A program made the translations under genes and the position numbers. Positions 24,746-37,569 of a stretch of 64,000 nucleotides of DNA are shown piece after piece. The notes under the pieces were generated by a model that worked only from the letters and a program-made list of their open reading frames with translations, did not search any database and was not told the origin of the DNA. Origin of the DNA: Kitasatospora phosalacinea (GTDB taxonomy: Bacteria; Actinomycetota; Actinomycetes; Streptomycetales; Streptomycetaceae); the NCBI RefSeq assembly GCF_030268885.1, contig NZ_BSSA01000003.1:310001-374000 (forward strand), written 5' to 3'. Every line of letters begins with the position of its first letter. Positions within the stretch are counted from its first letter, which is position 1.

Positions 24746-26236
24746 TCAGACGGTGTCGGCGAGGCGGTTGATCGCGGCGAGCGGGATCGGCAGCCAGCTC
24801 GGCCGGTGCCGGGCCTCGTACACCACCTCGTACACCGCCTTGTCGATCTCCAGTGCGCGCATCAGCTCCGGCGTCCCGGCCGGGTCGAGGCCGCCGCCCG
24901 CGGTGTAGCCCGCGCAGTAGGCGGCCCGGTTGCGGGCGGCCCAGGCGGCGGCGAGCTGGGCGAGTTCCGGGTCCTGGCCGGGCGCGCCGGCCAGCAGGTG
25001 GGCGGCGGCGTAGTCGAAGGAACGGAGCATCGCGGCGACGTCCCGCAGCGCGGGCTGCGGGAGGCGGCGCTCGGCCAGCGGCTTGGCGGGCTCGCCCTCG
25101 AAGTCCAGCAGCACCCAGCCCTGCGGGGTGCGCATCGCCTGGCCCAGGTGCAGGTCGCCGTGGATGCGCTGGACCTGCAGCCCGTCCAGGTGGGCGGCGG
25201 TGAGCTGCTGGAACGCGGCGCGCAGCGCCGGGCGGTAGCGCATCAGGCCGGGGACGGCGGTGACCGCGGAGTCCAGCCGGTCGGCCATCGCCCCGGCCAG
25301 CTCGGCCGTCCGGGCCCGGTCCAGCCGGGCGGTGGGCATGGTGCGGGCCAGCACCCGGTGCACCTCGGCGGTGGCCCGGCCGAGCCGGTGCGCCTCGATC
25401 GCGAAGTTGCCGGGCGAGGGGTCGCCCTTGAGCCGGGCGACCTGGTCGAGGGCCAGCTCCCAGCCGTCCTCGGCGTCCTCCAGGTAGCGCTGCAGCAGGC
25501 CCAGGGTGGCGGGCTCGGAGCGCTCCAGCCGGCACTCGAACCAGGCGGCGACCCGCGGGATGCGGGTCGATCCGGCCCGGGACAGCGCCAGCGAGAGCTC
25601 CAGGTCGGGGTTGGTGCCCGGGCTGATCCGGCGGAACAGCTTCAGGATGAACGCGGTGTCGTAGATCACCGAGGAGTTGGACTGCTCGGCGGTGGACGCC
25701 CGCCCCGGCAGGTTGCCCGGCAGGCCCGGGCCGGGGGTGCGGCGGAAGGAGAGCGAGCCGAAGCGGTCGCCGGTGGCCAGGTGCTCCAGCAGCCGGCCGG
25801 TGAGTTCGGGGTCGTGCACCGCGTCGTACAGCGTCGCGCCGTCGTAGGTGCCGCCCTCCAGCCGCCCCAGCACCGCCATCGGGCCGACCGACGCGGGCTG
25901 CTCCGAGCGGATGCCCAGCAGGAGCTGGTAGACGTCCCCCGGCCCGGCGGTGGCGCCGCCGTGCTCGACCCGCAGCAGCAGGTGCAGCAGGGCGGGGTCG
26001 CCGACCTGCAGCGGGGTGCCGACCACCGGCGTGAGCGCGGCGATCGGCCGGCCCTTGCCGGCGTACCAGCGCTGGGTGGGCAGCCACTCGGCGATCAGCG
26101 GCAGCGCCGCCTGGACCAGCTCGCTGACTCCGGCGGCGGTTCTCCGGACCCCCGGTGCGCGCGTGCCCACCTGCCCGGTGGCGGCGTCGGAGGGCTCACG
26201 GTGCACGTGGGCTTGAGAACGGGAGGGTTCGGACAT
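24746..26236 (-). CDS. mak: Maltokinase
   Basis: A 496-residue maltose kinase (maltose + ATP to maltose-1-phosphate), which makes the GlgE donor. The N-terminal cap domain contains the family motif LPTQRWYAGKGR (about residue 53), and the kinase fold carries the catalytic block IHGDLHLGQ and the metal-binding DFEG. ATG at 26236 has AGGGAG just upstream. In actinomycetes it acts with TreS, often as one complex. It is called pep2 in older literature. It lies 268 bp downstream of treS in the same direction. Confidence 0.95.
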   Translation of the reverse strand: MSEPSRSQAHVHREPSDAATGQVGTRAPGVRRTAAGVSELVQAALPLIAEWLPTQRWYAGKGRPIAALTPVVGTPLQVGDPALLHLLLRVEHGGATAGPGDVYQLLLGIRSEQPASVGPMAVLGRLEGGTYDGATLYDAVHDPELTGRLLEHLATGDRFGSLSFRRTPGPGLPGNLPGRASTAEQSNSSVIYDTAFILKLFRRISPGTNPDLELSLALSRAGSTRIPRVAAWFECRLERSEPATLGLLQRYLEDAEDGWELALDQVARLKGDPSPGNFAIEAHRLGRATAEVHRVLARTMPTARLDRARTAELAGAMADRLDSAVTAVPGLMRYRPALRAAFQQLTAAHLDGLQVQRIHGDLHLGQAMRTPQGWVLLDFEGEPAKPLAERRLPQPALRDVAAMLRSFDYAAAHLLAGAPGQDPELAQLAAAWAARNRAAYCAGYTAGGGLDPAGTPELMRALEIDKAVYEVVYEARHRPSWLPIPLAAINRLADTV

Positions 26237-26504
26237 GACTCCCTTTCCCCGGAAGCGGGCGGCTGCCCGACGAATCGTGGCCGGGCCCAGCAGTCTTCCG
26301 GATTTCGGCGGCGCGGCGGCGACGGCACGCGAGCAGCGGCTCGGTGTCACGCCTTCGTGTGGGTGGCCGTTGGGCTGTTCTCCGTACGCGGTGGTGCGAA
26401 GACCCCCGGGGGCGCACGAGGCTTCTCGCGCGCCCGCGGAGGGTGACGTCCCGTTCGGGGCCTGAGGGATCGTTACTTCGTGGACGTGCTGACGGCTCCG
26501 GCCG

Positions 26505-30550
<4,046 letters not shown>

Positions 30551-31184
30551 GCCAATGCTCCTGCCCGAGATCGGCGGCAGCTCCCGCGGCAGCGGCGCCG
30601 AGGGAGTACCGGGAGGACTACTTGGGTGAGGAAGGACGTGCGACCGGAGCCTGCCCGTGCCGACGGCCCCGGCAACCCCGCCCAACCGGTCGCGGCCGCG
30701 CGCCGGGTCGGACGCACGTGTCCCGGCGCGCGTCGCTCGGTGCACGCCCCCCACGTGACCCAATCCACCGGAAAACGACCGGGCAGGGAACAAGGACACG
30801 CGAAGACGCGGCGACTGGGGCCGAATGGGCTAAGGAAAGTGAGGGTTCGTCGAACAGGGCATGCAGCAGCCGAGGCAGCAGGGGGCGACCACCCGATCGC
30901 GCACCAGCGGCACTCACGACCTTGTTGCATCCTCGCACCACCGGCAAGGGCTACGTGCGGGTAGGCGCGCGGTTTCGGCCGGTATGCCACGGCAAATCGG
31001 ACACTCGAAACGTCCCCGTCCCCAGAAGTTCACACCTGACGGCGCGTCTTTTCCCAGCGTGCGCCCCCTGCGCGCCCTGATTTGCCACCACGCGCCGAGA
31101 ACGATCTGAACACTGCTCCGAACGGGTGTGCCGCCCGCCAGTTGACGCCCCTTCAGGCGTACGGTCGGGGCTACGCTCCATGGC
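30551..31184. other. 634-bp divergent region between glgE and glgP
   Basis: The longest non-coding stretch in the window. It carries the promoters of the glucan-synthesis operon (left) and of the phosphorylase (right). Visible elements are a GTTCG-T-CGAAC palindrome at 30845-30855 and, on the glgP side, TTGACG at 31142 and TACGCT at 31172 (spacing 24 bp, too long for a standard promoter). No gene is supported. Confidence 0.55.
31172..31177 (+). promoter_or_regulatory. -10 box, leaderless glgP
   Basis: TACGCT, 7 nt (CCATGGC) before the GTG start of glgP. No Shine-Dalgarno is visible. Confidence 0.45.
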
Positions 31185-33869
31185 GTGAAGGCAATCCGCA
31201 GGTTCACCGTCCGCACCGTCCTGCCCGAACAGTTGCAGCCGCTGCACGAGCTCGCGCTGAACCTCCGATGGTCCTGGCACGCCGAGACGAGGGAGCTGTT
31301 CCGCTCCGTCGACCCGGACGTCTGGGCCGCCGTCGGAGAGGACCCGGTCCGACTGCTCGGCGAAGTCCCCGCGACCAGACTCGCCGCGCTCGCCGCGGAC
31401 CGGCGCTTCCTGCGCCGCCTCGGCGACCTGTCCGACGAACTGCGCGACTACCTCACCGGCCCGCGCTGGTACCAGGGCGCGACCGACCCCGCCGACCCCG
31501 ACGGCGCCCTGCCCGCCGCCATCGCCTACTTCTCGCCCGAGTACGGCATCGCCGCCGCCCTCCCGCAGTACTCGGGCGGCCTCGGCATCCTGGCCGGCGA
31601 CCACCTCAAGGCCGCCTCCGACCTCGGCGTCCCGATCATCGGCGTCGGCCTGTTCTACCGGCACGGCTACTTCCGGCAGTCCCTCGACCGGGACGGCTGG
31701 CAGCAGGAGCGCTACCCGCTGCTCGACCCCGACGCGCTCGCCGTCACCCTGCTGCGCGAGGAGGACGGCACCCCCTGCCGGATCGACCTCGCCCTCCCCG
31801 GCGGCCGCACCCTCGCCGCCCAGGTCTGGCGCGCCCAGGTCGGCCGCGTCCCGCTGCTGCTGCTCGACTCCGACGTCGAGGCCAACGGCCCGGCCGAGCG
31901 CGACGTCACCGACCGGCTCTACGGCGGCGGCAGCGAGCACCGGCTGATGCAGGAGATACTGCTGGGCATCGGCGGCGTCCGCGCCGTCCGCACCTACTGC
32001 CGCCTCACCGGCCACCCCGCGCCCGAGGTCTTCCACACCAACGAGGGCCACGCCGGGTTCCTCGGCCTGGAACGGATCGGCGAACTCGTCACCGCCCACC
32101 CCGGGCTCGGCTTCGCCGACGCCCTGGAGGCCGTCCGGGCCGGCACCGTGTTCACCACCCACACGCCCGTCCCGGCCGGGATCGACCGCTTCGACCGCGA
32201 ACTGGTCGCCCGGCACTTCGGCGGCGACGCGGCGCTGCCCGGCGTCCCCGTCGAGCAGGTGCTCGCGCTCGGCGCGGAGAGCTGGAGCGGCGGCGACCCC
32301 AAGCTGTTCAACATGGCCGCGATGGGCCTGCGGCTGGCCCAGCGCGCCAACGGCGTCTCCACCCTGCACGGCGCCGTCAGCCGGGAGATGTTCCGCGGCC
32401 TGTGGCCCGGCTTCGACGCGCCCGAGGTCCCGATCACCTCGATCACCAACGGCGTGCACGCCCCCACCTGGATCGACCCCGCCGTCGTCCGGCTCGGCGC
32501 CACCGAGATCGGCCAGGAGCGCGCCGAGAACGCGATGGCCGTCGGCACCGCGGGCCAGTGGACCGGCCTGGAGCGGATCGGCAACGCCGAGGTCTGGGAG
32601 CTGCGCCGCACGCTGCGCAGCCAGCTGGTCGAGGAGGCCCGCGGCCGACTGCGCGCCTCCTGGCGCCAACGCGGCGCCGGTGAGGCCGAGTTGGGCTGGA
32701 CGGGCGCCGTCCTCGACCCCGACGTGCTGACCATCGGCTTCGCCCGCCGCGTCCCCTCGTACAAGCGGCTGACGCTGATGCTGCGCAACCCGGCCCGGCT
32801 GCGTGCGCTGCTGCTGCACCCCGAGCGGCCGGTGCAGATCGTCATCGCGGGCAAGGCCCACCCCGCGGACGACGGCGGGAAGCGGCTGATCCAGAAGCTG
32901 GTCGCCTTCGCCGACGACCCCGCGGTGCGGCACCGGATCGTCTTCCTGCCGGACTACGACATGGCGATGGCCAAGACGCTCTACCCCGGCTGCGACGTCT
33001 GGCTGAACAACCCGCTGCGCCCGCTGGAGGCCTGCGGCACCTCCGGGATGAAGGCCGCGCTGAACGGCTGCCTCAACCTGTCGATCCTCGACGGGTGGTG
33101 GGACGAGTGGTACGACGGCCAGAACGGCTGGGCCATCCCCACCGCCGACGGCAGCACCGGGGAGGGGGTCCTCGACCCGGAGAGCAAGGAGGCCGAGCGG
33201 CGCGACGACATCGAGGCCGCCGCGCTCTACGACCTGATCGAGCACCAGGTCGCCGCCCGGTTCTACGACCGCGGCGCGGACGGCCTGCCGCACCGCTGGA
33301 TCTCCATGGTCCGGCACACCCTGGTCACCCTCGGCCCCAAGGTGCTGGCCGGGCGGATGGTCCGCGAGTACGTCGAGCGGCTGTACGCCCCCGCCGCCGC
33401 GGCCGAGCGGCGGCTGGCGGGCCCGGACGGCGACTACGCGGCCGCGGCGGCCCTGGCGGGCTGGAAGGCCGGCGTCCGGGAAGCCTGGTCCGGGGTGCGG
33501 GTCGAGCACGTGGAGGCCGACGGGGCGGGCGAGGCCCAGGAGCTCGGCGCGACCCTCGCGCTGCGCGTCCTGGTCAACCTCGGCCGGCTGAGGCCCGAGG
33601 ACGTCGAGGTGCAGGTCGTCTCCGGCCGGGTCGACGAGAGCGACCGGATCTCCGAGGCCACCACCCTCGCGCTCAAGCCCGCGGGCGGCGGCACCGACCT
33701 CGACGGCCGGATCCGCTACGAGGGCCACCTCGAACTCTCCCGCACCGGCCCCTTCGGCTACACCGTCCGCGTCCTGCCCACCCACCCGAGGCTGGCCTCG
33801 GTCGCCGAGATGGGCCTGCTGGCCGCCCCGGCGGAGACCGGCGGGATGGACGCGGGCGTGCTCAGGTAG
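31185..33869 (+). CDS. glgP: Alpha-glucan phosphorylase
   Basis: An 894-residue GT35 phosphorylase of the actinobacterial type, releasing glucose-1-phosphate from glucan ends. It carries an N-terminal DUF3417-type domain (IRRFTVRTVLPEQLQPLHELALNLRWSW), the active-site gating motif TNGVHAPTW and the PLP-binding lysine region GTSGMKAALNG. GTG at 31185 is the conserved start. It is transcribed away from glgE, opposite to the synthetic enzymes, and ends at a strong terminator shared with the ABC exporter genes. Confidence 0.95.
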   Translation: MKAIRRFTVRTVLPEQLQPLHELALNLRWSWHAETRELFRSVDPDVWAAVGEDPVRLLGEVPATRLAALAADRRFLRRLGDLSDELRDYLTGPRWYQGATDPADPDGALPAAIAYFSPEYGIAAALPQYSGGLGILAGDHLKAASDLGVPIIGVGLFYRHGYFRQSLDRDGWQQERYPLLDPDALAVTLLREEDGTPCRIDLALPGGRTLAAQVWRAQVGRVPLLLLDSDVEANGPAERDVTDRLYGGGSEHRLMQEILLGIGGVRAVRTYCRLTGHPAPEVFHTNEGHAGFLGLERIGELVTAHPGLGFADALEAVRAGTVFTTHTPVPAGIDRFDRELVARHFGGDAALPGVPVEQVLALGAESWSGGDPKLFNMAAMGLRLAQRANGVSTLHGAVSREMFRGLWPGFDAPEVPITSITNGVHAPTWIDPAVVRLGATEIGQERAENAMAVGTAGQWTGLERIGNAEVWELRRTLRSQLVEEARGRLRASWRQRGAGEAELGWTGAVLDPDVLTIGFARRVPSYKRLTLMLRNPARLRALLLHPERPVQIVIAGKAHPADDGGKRLIQKLVAFADDPAVRHRIVFLPDYDMAMAKTLYPGCDVWLNNPLRPLEACGTSGMKAALNGCLNLSILDGWWDEWYDGQNGWAIPTADGSTGEGVLDPESKEAERRDDIEAAALYDLIEHQVAARFYDRGADGLPHRWISMVRHTLVTLGPKVLAGRMVREYVERLYAPAAAAERRLAGPDGDYAAAAALAGWKAGVREAWSGVRVEHVEADGAGEAQELGATLALRVLVNLGRLRPEDVEVQVVSGRVDESDRISEATTLALKPAGGGTDLDGRIRYEGHLELSRTGPFGYTVRVLPTHPRLASVAEMGLLAAPAETGGMDAGVLR

Positions 33870-33883
33870 CCGTCCGGCACCGC

Positions 33884-33925
33884 ACGGCGGGGCCCGGGGC
33901 GACGCACCGCCCCGGGCCCCGCCGT
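33884..33925. terminator. 18-bp-stem bidirectional terminator
   Basis: Perfect 18-bp arms (33884-33901, 33908-33925) around ACGCAC. The right arm touches the stop of the convergent ABC transporter gene. Confidence 0.92.
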
Positions 33926-35676
33926 CACGCCGTGCGCCAGGTGTGCCAGAGGTCGGCGTACGGCCCCTCGGCGGCGAGCAGGTCCTCGTGCGGGCCGAGG
34001 GCGGTCAGGCGGCCCCGGTCGAGGACGGCGACGCGGTCGGCGTCGTGCGCGGTGTGCAGGCGGTGGGCGATCGCGATCACGGTGCGGCCGGTGAGGGCCG
34101 CGGCGAGGGCGCGCTCGGTGTGCCGGGCGGCGGTCGGGTCGAGCAGGGCGGTGGCCTCGTCCAGGACCAGGGTGTGCGGGTCGGCGAGGATGACCCGGGC
34201 CAGGGCGAGCTGCTGGGCCCGGGCGCCGTCCAGGCGGGTCGCGGCCGGGCCCAGGTCGGTGTCCAGACCGTCGGGGAGGTCGTGCTGCCAGCCGACCGCG
34301 TCCAGGGCGGCGGTCAGCGCGGCGTCGTCGGCCCCGGGCGCGGCGATCCGCAGGTTGTCGCGCAGGGTGCCGAGGAAGACGTGGTGCTCCTGGGTGACCA
34401 GGACGACCTGGCGGCGCAGCCGCTCCGGCGCGAGGTCGGCCAGCGGGACGCCGCCGACCGTGACGCTGCCGGTGCGCGGGCGCTCGACGCCCGCCAGCAG
34501 GCGGCCCAGGGTGGTCTTGCCGGAGCCGGAGGGGCCGACCACGGCCAGGCGCTCGCCCGGGGTCAGGTCGAGGTCCAGGCCGTGCAGGACGTCCGGCCCG
34601 TCCGGGTAGGCGTAGCGGACGCCGGACACCCGGATCCGGTCGTCGGCGGGCTCGTGCGCGGGGGCGGCGGCCGGGCCGCCGCCCTGCGCGGGGACGGACG
34701 CGGGCGCCGGGGCCAGGCCCTCGACCCGGGCGTAGGCGGCGGTGCTGCTCTGCAGGCCCTCCAGCAGGACGACCACGGTGTCCAGCGGGTCGACGATGCG
34801 CTGCAGGTACAGCGCGGTGGCGACGGCGGCGCCCGGGGTGACGGCGCCGTGGGCGACCAGGACGGCGCCCAGCGGGAGGACCAGCGCGGCCGGGACGGCG
34901 TACGAGAGGTTGATGCCCGCGAAGAACCGCAGCCGCAGGTGCAGGGTGCGCATCCGGGCCCGGTGCGCCTCGGCGACGGCCGCCCGCCCGGCGGCCAGGC
35001 GCTGCGGGCCCAGGCCGAGGGCGTCCACCGTGCGGGCGCCGTGCGCGGTCGCGGAGAGGGTCTCGGCCAGGCCCGCGGTCGCGGCCCGGTCGGCGAGGTA
35101 GGCCGGGCGGGAGCGGCGCAGGTACCAGCGGGCGGCGAACGCGATGCCCAGCACGCCGAGCAGGCCGCAGGCGCCCAGCAGCGGGCTGACGGTGAGGATC
35201 GCGCCGAGGATGAACAGGATCTGCGCGCAGGCGACCAGCAGTTCGGGCGCGGCGTCCCGCAGGGTCTCGCCGACGGCGGTGGAGTCGGCGGTGCCGCGGG
35301 AGGTGAGGTCGCCGGTGCCCGCGCGCTCGGCGGTGCCCGCGGGCAGGGCGAGGACCCGGTCGAGCAGCTGCTCGCGGACCTTCGCGGCGGAGCGCTCGCC
35401 GAACCGGTGCGCCAGGTAGCGGGCCTGACGGCTCAGCAGGATCTGGGCCAGGGCGCAGCCGAGCAGCAGCAGGCCGACCCGGTCGACGTCGCCGGTGGTG
35501 GCCCCGTCGCGGACCCGGTCGATGAGCCGGCCCAGCAGCCAGGGCCCGGCCAGGCCGAGCAGGGCGGCCGCCGCGTTGAGGGCCAGCACGGCGGCGAAGG
35601 CCCGGCCGTCGGAGCGGACCAGGGCGACGGCGGCCCGCCGGACCTGGCGGGGGGAGGCGATCGGAAGGGTGCTCAA
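33925..35676 (-). CDS. ABC exporter half-transporter, catalytic Walker A/B, degenerate signature
   Basis: A 583-residue type IV ABC exporter with six N-terminal membrane helices and a C-terminal ATPase. Walker A (VVGPSGSGKTTL), Walker B with catalytic Glu (TLVLDEATALLD) and the His switch (IAIAHRL) are intact, but the LSGGQ signature is replaced by LDGARAQQ. The upstream partner has the opposite defects, so the pair forms one working ATP site. The TTG start overlaps the partner's TGA (TTGA) and has GAGGA upstream. The substrate is unknown (drug, lipid or peptide). Confidence 0.93.
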   Translation of the reverse strand: MSTLPIASPRQVRRAAVALVRSDGRAFAAVLALNAAAALLGLAGPWLLGRLIDRVRDGATTGDVDRVGLLLLGCALAQILLSRQARYLAHRFGERSAAKVREQLLDRVLALPAGTAERAGTGDLTSRGTADSTAVGETLRDAAPELLVACAQILFILGAILTVSPLLGACGLLGVLGIAFAARWYLRRSRPAYLADRAATAGLAETLSATAHGARTVDALGLGPQRLAAGRAAVAEAHRARMRTLHLRLRFFAGINLSYAVPAALVLPLGAVLVAHGAVTPGAAVATALYLQRIVDPLDTVVVLLEGLQSSTAAYARVEGLAPAPASVPAQGGGPAAAPAHEPADDRIRVSGVRYAYPDGPDVLHGLDLDLTPGERLAVVGPSGSGKTTLGRLLAGVERPRTGSVTVGGVPLADLAPERLRRQVVLVTQEHHVFLGTLRDNLRIAAPGADDAALTAALDAVGWQHDLPDGLDTDLGPAATRLDGARAQQLALARVILADPHTLVLDEATALLDPTAARHTERALAAALTGRTVIAIAHRLHTAHDADRVAVLDRGRLTALGPHEDLLAAEGPYADLWHTWRTA

Positions 35677-37463
35677 CTGGCGTCCTCGGCGGGAGGTTCG
35701 GGGCGGGCGGCGGCCGCGGCGGGGGGCTCGGGGCGGGAGTCGGCGTCGCGGGTGACCAGGGTGCGGTAGCCGGGCTGGGTGCGCAGGAGCTCGCGGTGGG
35801 TGCCGGTGGCGGCGACCTTGCCGTCGACCAGGTAGTGGACGGTGTCGGCCCGGTCGAGCAGCAGCGGGGAGGTGGAGGTGAGCAGGGTGGTGCGGCCGGC
35901 GCGGGCGGCGCGCAGCCCGGCGGCCATCGCGGCCTCGGTGTGGGCGTCGACCGCGGAGGTCGGTTCGACGGCCAGCAGCACCTCCGGGTCGGCGGTCAAC
36001 GCGCGGGCCAGGCGCAGGCGTTGGCGCTGGCCGCCGGAGAGGTTGCGGCCGTCGGCGGCGAGCGGGGCGTCCAGGCCGCCGGGCAGGGCGTCGTGGACGT
36101 CGCGGGCGGCGGCGGCGTCGATCGCGGCGAGCAGGGCGTCGTCACCGGCGCCGGTGCGGCCGCGGACGGTCTCGCGCAGGGTGCCCGCGAACAGGGCGGC
36201 CTCGTTCTCGGCCAGGGTGATCCGGTCGCGGACGGCGGTCAGCGGCAGGTCGGTGAGCGGGGTGCCGTCCCACTCGGGGGCGGGCCCGGCCGGTCCGGCG
36301 CCGGGGCGGGCGGCGGCGTCGAGCCGGGCGAGGCGCTCGGCGACGGCGGCGCTCTCGGCCGGGCGGGCGGAGGCGAGCACGGTGAGCGTGCCGGGGGCGA
36401 GCCGGACGCCGGACTCGGGGTCGGCCAACCCGGCCGGTCCGGGCGGGGGTCCGGCGGTGCCGGTGTCGGCCGCGGGGGCCAGCGAGAGGAAGGCGACGAC
36501 CCGGCGGGCGCAGACCAGGGCGCGGCCGATGTCCTGGCTGTTCTCCAGCAGGAAGTAGACCGGGGCGACCAGCACGGCCGTGTACCCGAAGACCGCGGCG
36601 AGCTGGCCGGGGGTCAGCTCCCCGGCGACGGCGAGGCGGGCGCCGATCCAGGTCACGGCGGCCAGCAGCAGGACGGGCAGGCCGCCGCCGAGGGCCTGGA
36701 TCCAGCTGGTGACGGCGCCCACCCGGTAGCCCGCGGCCCGCAGCCGCCGGGAGTCGTCCCGGTAGCGGGCCGCGTACACGTCCTTGCCGCCGAGGCCGTT
36801 CAGCACCCGCAGCCCGCCCGCCAGGTCCTCGAAGCGGGCGGTCAGGCGGGCCTGGTGGTCGCGGTAGGCGTCCTCGACGTGCTGCTGGCGGGAGAGCAGC
36901 GGGCGCAGGGTCAGGCCGAGCAGCGGCAGGCCGAGCAGGACGACCAGGGCCAGCAGCGGGGAGAGGGTGAGCAGGACGGCGGCGATCGTCAGGTAGCAGA
37001 CCACCGCGCCGACGCCCGGCCCGATGAAGGTCAGCGCCAGGGACATCCGCACCACGTCGGAGATGCCGATGGTGACCACCTCGCCCGCGGTCACCTGCCG
37101 GGGCAGCTCCGCGCCCAGGCGGGTGCTGTGCCGCAGCACCACGGCGACGGTGCGGAAGGTGGCGTCGTTGCGGACCAGCGTCATCACGCGGTGGCGGTGC
37201 CAGGCGAGCAGCAGGTTGAGCAGGCCGAAGGCGAGCATCGCGGCGGCCCAGCCGAGGACCGGGCCGGTCCGGCCGGTGCGCAGGCCGTCGTCCACGGCGC
37301 GGGAGAGCAGGTAGGGCTGGACGGTCAGCCCGAGCATCCAGGCGGTCCCGAAGAAGGTGCCGGCCAGTGAACGCCGGAGCTGGCTGGTGGCCAGCCAGCC
37401 CAGGTAGCGGAGCGGGCTGCGGACGTCGGGTTCGCCGGGGTCGCCGACGGTCGGGTCGTTCAC
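35673..37463 (-). CDS. ABC exporter half-transporter with degenerate Walker A/B
   Basis: A 596-residue type IV ABC exporter half. The membrane domain is normal (six helices to about residue 325), but the ATPase lacks a P-loop: where GxxGxGKT is expected it reads VLASARPAESAAV. Walker B is AVEPTSAVD (Asp replaced by Val), and the His switch is Ser (LLTSTSPLLL). The signature LSGGQRQR is perfect. It therefore cannot hydrolyse ATP itself but can complete the site of its partner. It is first of the pair; GTG at 37463 has no ribosome site, with TACGCT 6 nt upstream. Confidence 0.93.
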   Translation of the reverse strand: MNDPTVGDPGEPDVRSPLRYLGWLATSQLRRSLAGTFFGTAWMLGLTVQPYLLSRAVDDGLRTGRTGPVLGWAAAMLAFGLLNLLLAWHRHRVMTLVRNDATFRTVAVVLRHSTRLGAELPRQVTAGEVVTIGISDVVRMSLALTFIGPGVGAVVCYLTIAAVLLTLSPLLALVVLLGLPLLGLTLRPLLSRQQHVEDAYRDHQARLTARFEDLAGGLRVLNGLGGKDVYAARYRDDSRRLRAAGYRVGAVTSWIQALGGGLPVLLLAAVTWIGARLAVAGELTPGQLAAVFGYTAVLVAPVYFLLENSQDIGRALVCARRVVAFLSLAPAADTGTAGPPPGPAGLADPESGVRLAPGTLTVLASARPAESAAVAERLARLDAAARPGAGPAGPAPEWDGTPLTDLPLTAVRDRITLAENEAALFAGTLRETVRGRTGAGDDALLAAIDAAAARDVHDALPGGLDAPLAADGRNLSGGQRQRLRLARALTADPEVLLAVEPTSAVDAHTEAAMAAGLRAARAGRTTLLTSTSPLLLDRADTVHYLVDGKVAATGTHRELLRTQPGYRTLVTRDADSRPEPPAAAAARPEPPAEDAS

Positions 37464-37469
37464 GGAGCG

Positions 37470-37475
37470 AGCGTA
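37470..37475 (-). promoter_or_regulatory. -10 box, leaderless ABC exporter operon
   Basis: TACGCT on the minus strand, 6 nt before the GTG. No Shine-Dalgarno and no clear -35. Confidence 0.4.
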
Positions 37476-37534
37476 GCGGGGGGCGCCGGGGCGGCTCGAA
37501 CGAATTCCGGGCCGGGAGGGGCCGGTGGACGGGG

Positions 37535-37562
37535 GCGGGCCCCGGTGGCCACCGGGGCCCGC
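37535..37562 (-). terminator. Perfect 28-bp palindrome
   Basis: GCGGGCCCCGGTGG followed by its exact complement, 7 bp past the stop of the secreted protein gene. Confidence 0.85.
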
Positions 37563-37569
37563 GGGGCGG

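Noticed and set aside
31142..31177. TTGACG ... TACGCT as a standard glgP promoter
   Set aside because: The 24-bp spacing is too long; I keep only the -10/leaderless interpretation.
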